Shown one piece after another: positions 51,743-61,675 of a stretch of 64,000 bases of DNA; position 1 is the first letter of the stretch, and each line of letters starts with the position of its first letter. The notes under the pieces are model-generated. The model had not been told where the DNA came from, did no database searches, and saw only the letters and a program-made list of their open reading frames with translations. The translations under genes and the position numbers were made by a program. This stretch comes from Ichthyophis bannanicus (taxonomy: Eukaryota > Chordata > Amphibia > Gymnophiona > Ichthyophiidae), in the NCBI GenBank assembly GCA_033557465.1, contig CM066043.1, forward strand, positions 81,436,662 through 81,500,661, read 5' to 3'.

Positions 51743-52285
51743 AAGCGAGAACAAAGTTGCTTCTGGCCATGAGACAAAAGACAATAGCTCTTGGGGCAAC
51801 CTTTAACTTAGATATCCTTGCAAATGTTTAGTTAAATATCTAAATGTAAAATATAAAGTATTTTTTTCATTCCTGAGCAGTTGCATGCCTTCTTAAATAC
51901 CAAGAAGCTATTTATCTCAGCCTCTCCTCTCCGGATGCCTGGAGTACAAGAAGGGTGATGGTATTTGATTTCAGGAGGACTGTGTCTAAGCTGTATTTTC
52001 TTGTATTCTTTTGTTACTATTCTAGATTCCCTTACCCCAGCTATGTTTGAGGTCTAAAGTAGATGGGATGGGGAAAACAAGGAGGTTAAAATATTTTTTC
52101 TTGTTATTGGTTTACTTACATGGATATTTATTCATTAATTTAATTTAAATATTATTCTTTATCGTCCACACCATGTTTATGTGAAAAGTGGATACTTAGA
52201 TATGTATTTGTTTAAATGATAAATATAAAATAAAATAAAAAATAAGAGAAAGGGAGGATTCTGGTAGGGTTAAATGATCTGATCA
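51743..52285. other. unassigned, with possible LINE tail
   Basis: Mostly unrecognised. A tail-like AAATATAAAATAAAATAAAA stretch near 52222-52245 could be a LINE 3' end. Confidence 0.35.
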
Positions 52286-52289
52286 CGGA

Positions 52290-52755
52290 TCACCTGCTCT
52301 GAGTATGCCACACTAGTTTCCAGTGGCCTTTTGTCTAAACTTTAAGCTTTTAGTAGTTATTTTTAAGGTTATATTTTAAGAGGTTGGCATGATAAGAACC
52401 TGTGCATATCTTGTGGTCATCAGGATTGTCTGTTGCAGCTGTTGTTGATTTCTCAGAGCTAATGTATCGACATGCAAAAGGGCATTTTCTAGTTATGCTC
52501 TTCAAATTTTGAATAATTCCTCTAAAAAGCTATGGTCAGGGTTGGGTTATCTAGCATTTCATAAAACCTGTATGACGCGGTTGTTCCAAGAAGCCTTTCT
52601 ATCAGTTATATATGTTCAAATTGTTCTATTAATTTGTAGTTATGTACAATTGATTTTAAGTTTGTTTTTAATAGTTTTCTTTACATAGGCATGCATGCAA
52701 GTTGCCTGGAGCATGTGTTTCATTCAGGCACCTGTTAAATTTAAATGAATAAATA
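52290..52755 (+). mobile_element. L2-type LINE 3' end (decayed)
   Basis: Weak ORF2 C-terminal similarity (HWLPV-like near 52330; ILNNSSKKLWSGLG-like and KTCMTRLFQEAF-like near 52500-52590), followed by an L2-like tail ending TTTAAATGAATAAAT near 52740-52755. Confidence 0.6.
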
Positions 52756-53135
52756 CACACTCCATTCATGGGTCCCTAGTCAGCCCTGATGATGCAGTGA
52801 CACAAATGATGCCAAATGATCTGAGGCTGGTGCCATTTTGAGTATCTGTCAGATAACCAAATGGCAATGACTGACTGGCAGAATATCAAAATTTCTGACA
52901 TGGTGTCAGTAGAGCAAGAGTGACTGGAGATCACTCTTGCCCTCTGAAGGGTTCATGGAAACCATGGATGAGGTAAAAGGGCTGAGTGGATCATTCTGAG
53001 GAGGCAGGAATGGATGGAGAGAAGGCTGGGATCTGCAGTATGGGTGGCTGGGACCCGACATTATTTATTAATTTTGATATATTATTAATTTCTTTTTATT
53101 CTTTCCAATCTACTACTATTACTACTTATCATTGT
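52756..53135. other. unassigned spacer
   Basis: No recognisable feature. Confidence 0.4.
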
Positions 53136-53139
53136 ATAT

Positions 53140-53725
53140 TACTACAGGTATATGCAGCCTTCACACATCTGCTTTCCCCAAATCTGTCTCCTCTTAACAC
53201 CTTTCTCACACAAATTGCCACCTGGATGTCATCTAATCTTCTCCCCTTGAATCCCAGGAAAACTTCCACCATCTGACTTACTGGCGGCAGTCCTCACCCT
53301 TCACTTTCCTCACTGCTCTGAGACTCCCCCGTCCCCTTGGTCTCCTCACTTCATTACTTGGGTGTTATCATAGACTCCTCCATGACCTTTCATGACCACC
53401 TTACTGCTGTCGTTCATTGCTCTTTCCACTCACTCCCCCATTTTCGAGCTGTATGACTGTTTCTCTCCTCTTCCTCCCTGGCTACTTTATTGCTAACACT
53501 TATCATGTCTCATTTAGATTATTGTAACATTGTTTTCATGTGGCTCTCACACTACCAAGTAGAGCATCTTTTAGCTTATTCAGAACAAAGCCATTAAGAT
53601 ACTTCTTCACGCTTTAATCATATGACCCCACTTCTCATTCACTTCCAGTGGCTCCTGGTCTCTTATCGCATTCAATATAAACTCCTTACCCTGGTTCACA
53701 TCAGGGCCAATTTACCCAACTGAAT
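53140..53725 (+). pseudogene. L2-type LINE ORF2 fragment
   Basis: Frames across several stops give SPLNTFLTQIATWMSSNLLP and LNPRKTSTI, then SSLHYLGVIIDSSMTFHDHL, MSHLDYCNIVFMWLSHYQ and RFNHMTPLLIHFQWL. This is the reverse transcriptase thumb and C-terminal order, similar to the copy at 61676-63850 rather than 41595-43312. Confidence 0.8.
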
Positions 53726-54048
53726 GTTGGAAAAACGTCAAAACTGTCAAACAGCAAAATTAGTTTCTGAAAACTGAACAGAATAGGGAGAACCAGGGAA
53801 AAGAAATACCAAATTTGAAAATGGACCAGATCAAATTTGTGGTTCCGGAGAAATAAAAGGGGCATGTTTACTAAACACCGTTGCTGTGCGGGTTCCCGTT
53901 AGTGTGCTGGTGCCATATAAGGAGTGGGCGGGCCAGGCAGAAAAAAAGCAAACAACCGGACCGTACGTGTGTGCGTCGCGCTAATGTGCGGGGCCCACAT
54001 TAGCGCGTGGGAAGGCTAAGTGGGGCGCTGCTGCAAAACCAAACAACA

Positions 54049-54119
54049 GAGCCGTAGTACAACAGTGAAGACACCGACCAATGGTGCAGGGGCCAGGGGT
54101 TCAAACCTCCATTGCGCTC
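54049..54119 (+). ncRNA. tRNA-like module 1
   Basis: GCCGTAGTACAACAGTGAAG (degenerate A box) and GGGGTTCAAACCTCC (B box at 54097-54111), about 70 nt long. The same design as modules 2 and 3. The cloverleaf is incomplete, so it is not called a tRNA gene. Confidence 0.6.
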
Positions 54120-54185
54120 AACAAAAAAGACCAGCTGAGGCATCAACATTTATGGGCAAAAGTGGTTTAGGAGGCATATTAATTT

Positions 54186-54360
54186 TGGGCGGCAGAAGGC
54201 GGCGCACTGTTATTTTTATTACGGCATGAGGCGGCGCACTGTTCAGTGTGGGCGGCAGATGGCGGCGCATTGTTAAGTTTGGGCGGCAGAAGGCGGTGCG
54301 CTGATAAATGTGGGCAACAGAAGGCAGCGAGCTGGTGGGCAGAAGGCGGCGCGCTGATGT
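54186..54360. repeat. GGCGGCAGAAGGCGGCGC tandem array
   Basis: About four imperfect units of 40-58 bp, each with GGGCGGCAGAAGGCGGCGC and a GCTGTTA/GCTGATA end. Confidence 0.8.
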
Positions 54361-54423
54361 GTGAGGGGGCAGTCCAATAGTGGGAGGGATAAGTGGCGCG
54401 CTGATGTGCAAATAACAGGAACG

Positions 54424-54494
54424 GAGCCATAGCACAATGGTTAAGACACTGACCACTCGTGCAGGGATCATGGGTTCAATTCCCCACAGTGCCC
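54424..54494 (+). ncRNA. tRNA-like module 2
   Basis: CATAGCACAATGGTTAAG gives a good A box; ATGGGTTCAATTCCCC gives a B box (54470-54485), with internal spacing like a tRNA gene. The anticodon stem pairs poorly. Confidence 0.65.
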
Positions 54495-54635
54495 ATTGAA
54501 GACAGCTGGCTGAGGCATTATTTTAGGGGCATTTCCATGTTGTGTGGCATAAGGCGGCGCGCTGTTAATTTAGTGCGCCACAAGATGGCGCACTGATGGC
54601 TACAAGGCTGCACGCGGATGCACAAACACAGGAAC

Positions 54636-54709
54636 AGAGCCACAGCACAATGGTTAAGACACTGACCAATGGTGCAGGGGCCAGGGGTTCAACCCCTCAC
54701 AGTGCCCAG
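54636..54709 (+). ncRNA. tRNA-like module 3
   Basis: CACAGCACAATGGTTAAGAC and AGGGGTTCAACCCCT. A close relative of module 2. Confidence 0.65.
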
Positions 54710-55082
54710 TGAACAAGGCTGGCTGGGGCAGTATGTATCATGGTGAGGAGTGCTGTAGGAGGCCTTCCATTTATATTTTATTTCCCACCACTAGTAAACC
54801 CGCTCTCACAGTGTGTTAACATACGGATGCCCGTAAGGCACATGTTACAGTGCACTGTCCGCCAAGGCACCCTAGAATGTCCCCTATAGGGCACCATGTA
54901 TGTTGCGACACAGGATAATGTATAGTGCACCCTATATGGATGGCAACCATAAGGTGGCCTATAGGGCGCCCTATAAAGCACCCTCAGAGGCACCTAATGG
55001 GTATAGTAAGCTGTGTGTGGTTTTGCCGGCATAGACATATGTACAGTAAATAAAAATAAAGCTGTGGACAGCCCTATCAAAG

Positions 55083-55157
55083 GGCCCCACTGTGGGTTTG
55101 AACCCATGACCTCTGGCTGTACAGGGAGTGATGTAACCATTGGGCTACAGTTCTATA
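55083..55157 (-). ncRNA. tRNA-like module 4
   Basis: Minus strand: TGTAGCCCAATGGTTACATC (A box) and CATGGGTTCAAACCCAC (B box, 55093-55109). The best-preserved T arm of the six. Confidence 0.65.
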
Positions 55158-57118
55158 GCTGACAGCAAGCCCCTGGCTGGCTGCAGAGAGCCTGTACGTC
55201 ACCCCACAGACAGTCTGCTGTTGTAGACAGGACAGGGTTAGGCCACCTGTACCCATGATGCACTGCACATGCAAATCAGCTGTCCACAGATGCACACAAG
55301 ATGGGGAATGCACCCCAACAGCTACCCGGCCTGGTAGGGGGAATTGTCCGTGTGCACCCACACAGCACCTCGGCCTGGTAGGGGGTCCTGAGCGGGTGGA
55401 CTACCAGCAAAGAGTAGCTACACACCGTCACATTGTGCGGGTACTGTGCTCACCCTGAGGGTGTGATGTGGCGCCCAGGACCAGGTCCACAACACCAGCC
55501 ATGGCTGGATGAGGCCATGACAGAGCTCCAAAACAGTACTAACCTGTGAGATAGGAAGGTGCTGCAGAAACATGTTGGATATCTCTGTCTGTCTCAGTTA
55601 GTGGAAACCCCCATGGACCCCTAGGTGGTCAAAGTACCCCCCCCCCCTGAGGGTGGCAAACAGGGCCCCCACCAACAGATTCCCCATCCTACCCCCCCCC
55701 CCCCATGGCAGTAGAGTGGACCATCAAACCCCAGTCCTGCTGGGGAACAGACACCCTACAGGGCAGTCCAAGCAGCTCCACACACATCCATAACACAATA
55801 TCAGACAGACTTTAGGCCTGGATATCCAAAGATGCACCCCCAGCACTATCTGATATTCACCTGCAGCAAGCCATCAGCCACTGCACCCTGCAAGGCACTC
55901 CATCAAGACACATACCAGCTGTGAACAGTCTGCTGGTTAGCCCTGATGGAAATGCATGCACCCAAAACTGGGGTGGCAGCACACACAAGCAGAGAGTTCT
56001 GTGAGGAGGCCCCAACAGGAAACCCATATATATCACAAGAGAGAAACACAATACAGCACTATGGGGGTGCCTAGCCATGCTGTCATCACTGCACACTCAG
56101 GGTGAGAGTGCTCCCCCAGCAGCACATACAGAGGTCACCCTGTCTGTGTAGGTGGTGGCCTGGCACTACAATGTCACAGCCAGTGCCCTATGCCCTGTGC
56201 AGATGCATCCTGACCAGCCCACCATGTCTGACCTATACCCATGGTACCTTGCTGCTCATTATGCACATTGGCAGGCCAATACTGGCAGTAGTGCTGGCAG
56301 TGTGGGTTGGGGAAGGTGTTTGCAGCCAACACACACTGTATAGACAGACACACACTCCCACACCTATGCCAGCATTGTGCTACTATTGAGGGGGTGATTA
56401 GCCTTGGCCACCACACCGGTCCTGGGCACGGCACAGGCATGGATATGGTACGCAGTACTGCTGGGGGTCACTCCCCAGGGTGGTGAACACCATCAGAGGC
56501 CAGGCCTGGAGCATGCACCGCAGACACCAAACAGATTGTTCGGATGGGGTCAACTAGCAGTATGTGCGTAACGTAGGGATATCTATCAGCCTGTACTCTT
56601 AGCAAACGTTTCAGAGCTGTGTACCTCAGGTGTAGGGTGACATTGCTAAGGTATGCAGGTGCTGGTATTGGGAGATGCACGCAGGGTCCAATGTTCTGCC
56701 TCTACAGGAGACATTGGCCAATGGGGCCTGTGGGTGTGGGTGTGGGTGTGTCTGCCCCTGTTGGCTGCTGCTTTACGGCAGCGCTTCCCCACTCCAGTCC
56801 AGTTTTGCATTACACTGTTCGGGTCTTCCTGCTGTCCCTCATGAATATGCATGAGCTACATCTACATGCCGTGGGGTTGGTGCATAGATATACAGCACAG
56901 GCATTTGTATGAGTGGCAGCAAGGAACCTGACTGGTGTGTGGCCCACCAGGACTGCATTTGGGGGATTCTGCTGTAGGTTCTGCCCCTGTTCATGGTGTC
57001 TGTGCTCAGTGGGGTAAAAGATAGACGTATTACCATTGCATATGTCCTCGTCACGAAAGGTGTGTCCTTACTGTCACTGTTTATTTGTGGGGAAAATATG
57101 TGGGCAGGATTGCCGGTA

Positions 57119-57185
57119 GCCCCAGCTGGTCTTTGAATCTGTGACCTTCTGTTCTTGCGTGCACTGCACCACCGTGTAGCCACAG
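57119..57185 (-). ncRNA. tRNA-like module 5
   Basis: Minus strand: CTACACGGTGGTGCAGTGCA and GGTCACAGATTCAAAGACC (T arm, degenerate B box). Confidence 0.5.
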
Positions 57186-57562
57186 ATTGGCTGAATTCCC
57201 TGGATAGTCCATGACTGTGGATCCGGCAGGGCCTGTCTGTTGCTGTGGACTGTGCCAGCCTGCACATGGCTAGGCCTCTGTCTTCTGTCGCTAGCAGCCA
57301 CTGCCCCCTGCACCACATGTACTCGTCCGCCAACATGCTGGCATGAGCTTCTCCCATAAAAAGCAGGTGACCTGATTGGAATGTGGCAGTACGGGACTGC
57401 ATTTGGGGTACTTGGCTGTGGGTAATGCCCATTGTTGTGGTGTGTGTGCGTTGTTGGGTAAAATATGGGTGTTTTCCCCATGCTTATGTCCCCTGCAATA
57501 CAGGGGTGTCTGCGCTATCTGTGTTTAGTGGTGGGTAAATATAGGGACTGGGCTGGCAAGTG

Positions 57563-57632
57563 CCCCAGCTGGGCTTTGAACCTCTGGTCCTAGAGGTACT
57601 GACTCTGTCCGCTGCACCACACTATGGCCACA
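57563..57632 (-). ncRNA. tRNA-like module 6
   Basis: Minus strand: GCCATAGTGTGGTGCAGCGG and CCAGAGGTTCAAAGCCC. A close relative of module 5, in the same orientation. Confidence 0.5.
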
Positions 57633-57799
57633 TAAACAGTGCAGCCCCTGGAGGTAGTAAGCCTGGCAGGATGGAGTCACAAACCCTGCTCTACGCAAAT
57701 TTACTGTGGGCATATGCACCCTGTCTGGTGACAAACGTGCACATAAACCCCGGAAATGACCACGGGAAATGGGGGATAAAATATCACCATGCTGGGCAA

Positions 57800-57958
57800 C
57801 AGTGATATTAATGGGCAACCATAGCAAACACTCCCAGGAAAGCTCCACAAAAGGAAATGTTTTTTGGAAGAGTCTCCGCTCCGTAAACCCTTCCAAAATT
57901 CATTTCTTTTTTCTGGAGCTTTGCTGGGTGTGTTTTCTGTATTTGCCCATCACTATAA
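57800..57958. repeat. foldback repeat
   Basis: AGTGATATTAATGGGCAACC at the left is mirrored by GTATTTGCCCATCACT at the right. Arms are about 70 bp (GGAAAGCTCCACAAAAGGAA pairs with TTTTCTGGAGCTTTGC). Probably a small nested MITE. Confidence 0.75.
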
Positions 57959-58589
57959 CTGTTCCCCAGCTGAATTACTATTTTTAATAGTTCTGTTGTG
58001 GTCATTTTCTATTTTTATTTGCACTTTTGTGCTGTGCACATGTATCACACTGCTCACGTTTTGCTGGTTTCCCCGGTTTTCCTGTACATTGCTGACGGAA
58101 ATGGTTTCTCTTCCCTTTAAATGCTTTCTACCGCGAGTGAAACATGCAAATTCGGGCCCAATACTGTGCGGGGAGCCTCTCCCTTCCCACTCTCCACCCA
58201 TTGACCCCGTTCCTCCGCCCCTCAGGAGCCTTCCTCCGCCCTCCTTTAGCCGTTCCACGCCTCTATCGGACATTTGCGGGCCAGCACTTGTACGGGGCCC
58301 GTTAGTGTGCCGCGCACCTTTGCGGGGGTGACACGCACGTGTGCGGGGTGTTTAAACGCGTTTATTAGCATTTCAGTGCCGCGTTTCCGTGCGCTATTTT
58401 GCAGCGCGCACATTTCCGGTTTTTAGTAAACATCCCCCAAAGTCTCTAAAAATGGCCCAATGCCTTTCTGTGGGAGAGACGGTGTCAGGAGCTGCAGAAC
58501 TGAAATTCTGAAGCACAAAAACATAGTGGTTTGCAGTTGGGTGCATTCAAATCACCTCTCTCTTCATCTTTTTCTTCTTTGTCACAACA

Positions 58590-58640
58590 CAGATATACAT
58601 GCATAGAGACACACAATACACACACACAGACACAAACAAA
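58590..58640. repeat. CA-rich microsatellite
   Basis: ACACACA-type sequence; a similar short tract lies at 58925-58950 beyond the CR1 tail. Confidence 0.6.
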
Positions 58641-58905
58641 CATTTGGAGGATGTAGTTAAAGCTGTTTATCCAGTTGGGTTTAAAAAAAGGTTTGGACAA
58701 GTTCCTGGAGGAAAGGTCCATAAACCATTATTAAAGAGAACCCGGGAAATCCACAGCTTACCCCAGGATGAACATCGTGGAACCTATGTGTCTTTTTGGG
58801 ACCCTGCCAGGTACTTGTGACCTGGATTGGCCTCTGTTGGAAATAGGATACTGGGTTTGATGGACCTTGGTCTGACTCAGTATGGTATTTCTTATGTTCT
58901 TATAC
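58640..58905 (+). mobile_element. CR1 LINE 3' end
   Basis: Encodes the very end of CR1 ORF2 (GFKKRFGQVPGGKVH, decayed), then the highly conserved 3' untranslated segment: GGTACTTGTGACCTGGATTG, GATACTGGGTTTGATGGACC and TGGTCTGACTCAGTATGG. It closes with a short TATGTTCTTAT repeat, the usual CR1 end. Confidence 0.9.
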
Positions 58906-58950
58906 ACATACAGACATAGGTACACTGACACACACAAACAACACACACAG

Positions 58951-59510
58951 ATACATACATCCAAAGGGAACTCACACCTGAGGTTTGTGAAAAACAGCCA
59001 GTTAAGTAGTTGAAATCCAGACCTGAGTTTTTGAGAAGCCCTGTTTCCAAGGACAGGAGTATGAGGATAACCCTGAAGCGGGCCTTCCACCCATTTTACT
59101 CATTCTCTTCTTAGCAGTGGCATAATCATGGATGGGCCAAGGTCTCTTCCACTTTAGAGTCAGTGGTGGCAATAAAGGCCAACGATAGCAGAACTGGAGG
59201 CAGTATCAACATCTGCATTGCTTAATGCTCACTCAACCTTGGGCCCCACCAAAACGTCTGTCCTGGCTATACAACTGCCTCTTAAGGTCCTCTTCCCTAA
59301 AGGACAAATGCATTTCTAAAGAACTTTAGCCTTTCACGTGCATAAATTGGAGGCAACTGCAAAAAAGGTTTCAATTTCTTTATCTCTTTACTAGCTTTCA
59401 CATTTGTTTTCTATCCATTTCATCTTTTTTCTCTTTCAGTTTTCTCTTGCACTCTCTCTGAAGTGTGACTACGCACTATTGAAAACTGTCATACAATACA
59501 GAGCCTTAGC
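58951..59510. other. unassigned spacer
   Basis: No recognisable feature. Confidence 0.4.
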
Positions 59511-59516
59511 TACAAA

Positions 59517-59946
59517 TGAAGTGCCCGATTTTTCAAAGGCATTTACATGGTTTAAAGCCCAGTAAACTGTGTAAATGCCTTAAAAGGGGATATTCAATGG
59601 CACTTACATGGTTGAATATTCCCTTCGAACTCTCCTATATGCCCGGATGCTGTCCAGTTAGCATTGGGGCATGTTGGGGGCTTCCGGAGCGGAGACTGCT
59701 GCGAACTGGGTAGTGGCGATATTGCACCTCTACCTGGTTAGTGATTCAGCTTTTGGCTTGCCTAGTTTTAGCCGCAGATCGCTAACCGGGTACCGGTGCA
59801 ATATTGCCGCTACCCGGTTAGGTTCTGCTGCTGTTTCCTCTTGCACTAAATGTGGACATTCAATGCTGTTGCTGCGGCATTGAATATCCAGGGTTAGGGG
59901 GTCAGCGGGTAGGGCTATGCGCCGTAGCAGATGAATATCGGGTCCG
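59517..59946. mobile_element. GATATTCA-type MITE
   Basis: Same family as 26846-27812: GTGCCCGATTTTTCAAAGGC at the left, GAATATCGGGTCCGAAG at the right, and CATTTACATGGTTTA/GGGATATTCAATGGCA inside. It also contains TACCCGGTTAG/CTAACCGGGTA inverted words at 59783-59820. Confidence 0.75.
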
Positions 59947-59949
59947 AAG

Positions 59950-60265
59950 TGTACTTGTCAGGCAAGGCCATGTTTGTATGCCAATAATATCCACTGCGAG
60001 TGAGTAACACCAGTGCTTCTTAAAACATGTTTTCTTCTCCTTTAACTACTTCACAACAGCAGTAAGACACACCAGAGATAAGTATTTATCAAGATTATTG
60101 CAGTTTACAAACAGCTGAGGTTCACCTGAGGCTTGCAGTAATTTCCCGTAAATGCATGGCCTTGGAGTGCCTTATTGCTTAGCTAAACTCATTATCTATG
60201 ATAGCGAACAAGCTCCTTCCCTTCTACTGTCGCTCTGCTCTCCTTGGAAAATTACACCTAGTTAC
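59950..60265. other. unassigned spacer
   Basis: No recognisable feature. Confidence 0.4.
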
Positions 60266-60269
60266 AACT

Positions 60270-61035
60270 TTCAGGGCTGTATTTTATAACAAGATGTCTA
60301 GGTGAAAAGTCCAAAAAGGCACTGATTTTACAGAGGCAACTTAGGTGCCTATAAGTTGAACTTTAAAAAAGGCATTGAAGTGTAGTCTGGGATGTCTAGG
60401 GTGAAAAGTGCATAAAAACAGTGGGGACATCTATGTTTCAGCCCAATTTTAGAAGCTCAGATGTCCACGATGTGGACATCCACAGCCCCATCCACATAGA
60501 TATCCCAGCTACAGAATAGTAGGGTGGGGATGTCTAGCACATGCAAAGTTGCATATGGGGGCATCCAGTGGTGTGGCAAACTGGAAATATTAGCCACATT
60601 CCCTGCCAGACTTTGTTGTCAATATGGGAAACATATAGGACCGGAGTTTACATCCTTTTCCACACCCTCTGGATGTTTAGCAGGCAAAACAAACACTTGA
60701 CTGCCAAGAAAACCCAGGAGCTTCTGGGTCGCCAGGAGTCAGGACTGACTCGAAGGCACACATTGCATTGCATTGCATTTGTGCCTGTAGCAGGTATAAA
60801 CTTGGATGCGGCATGGGACGTACAGGGTGCTTCTGCAATGTGGCAAGGATGTCCAGGTTCTTGGTAATGCCCTGGACACAACCCATTCAGATTTGGACAT
60901 CCTTACACTGGGAACATCATAGAACTGGCTTATAAAATGGCTCCAAGGACATCTCTGTGCTTTGGATGTCACTATGCCTGTTTTTAGATATCCAAAGCAT
61001 GAACAGGGCTTTTAAAATAACCCTCTGTGTCTTTT
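60270..61035. repeat. dispersed MITE-like repeat, interrupted by SINE
   Basis: Left edge near GGGCTGTATTTTATAA (60274), right edge near TTTTATAATAGGGTCCCC (61033-61050). The interior is shared with 6480-6645 and 12062-12535 (GGACATC words, TCCAAAGCATGAA). Confidence 0.6.
60692..60782 (+). repeat. SINE 3' domain
   Basis: GCCAAGAAAACCCAGGAGCT, GGTCGCCAGGAGTCAGGACT and GACTCGAAGGCACA match the SINE at 44625-44840. It ends in a CATTG repeat (60768-60782). Confidence 0.8.
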
Positions 61036-61049
61036 TTATAATAGGGTCC

Positions 61050-61670
61050 CCAGAACCAGACTCAATAGTGCACAAATACCATCTATTGAAGGCATACTAC
61101 AGTCTAACCATCCAGGTCCATTTTGACCATTACTTACTAATGAAAAATATAGCAGCAGCTAAGTTTTATGATTCCCCTTAAGAAACCTATATAAAGGGGA
61201 AACCGTCTATATTACTACATGTATACTAGGAATTCAAGAGATATAGTTCAGTTCACTGCTCCACTGGTCCAATATTGTGACCAATACCAAACACATTTCA
61301 AAAACTGTGATGGCGAGTCATTGACCACATCCCCCTGCTGTGACGAGGTCAGGACGGGCAGGCTCGGCTCACTTGGGCTCAGCAGCAATGGATCTTCAGT
61401 TTGAATATGATAACCCCAGGAGGACTGAATGATGAAGCAGAGTGGATGACGCTGATATGAGTGGGACATTCAGTTGGTAGAGTCACCCTGCAACATCCTT
61501 AAATCCGGAAGCTGGTTTAATGGTGGTTAGACGCCGTGGGAAGAAGTCAAAACAATGAAAAGGAATATTTCACTGGTGAAATACCATCTCCTTGAAGCAG
61601 AACTGGGTTCTTATCTTCTTTTGAAATCCAGTGCTGAGTCAGAGAGTGCTGCATTTGGAACCGTGGAGTC
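61050..61670. other. unassigned spacer
   Basis: No coding homology or bounded repeat recognised. Confidence 0.4.
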
Positions 61671-61675
61671 ACCAA

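Larger units (their letters stand above)
53859..58436. mobile_element. 4.6-kb TIR element with tRNA-like modules
   Basis: Ends GGGGCATGTTTACTAAACAC and, inverted, GGGGGATGTTTACTAAAAAC form about 18-bp inverted repeats. The flanks (AAATAAAA and AAAGTCTC) allow at most a short A-type duplication. No transposase was recognised in any frame. Inside are a 50-60 bp tandem array (54186-54360), three tRNA-like modules on + (54049-54709), three on - (55083-57632) and a foldback (57800-57958). The superfamily is undecided; PIF/Harbinger-like is one possibility. It might also be several nested insertions. Confidence 0.6.

Noticed and set aside
54424..54494. Functional tRNA gene
   Set aside because: A and B boxes are good, but the anticodon and acceptor stems do not pair properly, and close relatives lie nearby. 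Described only as tRNA-like.
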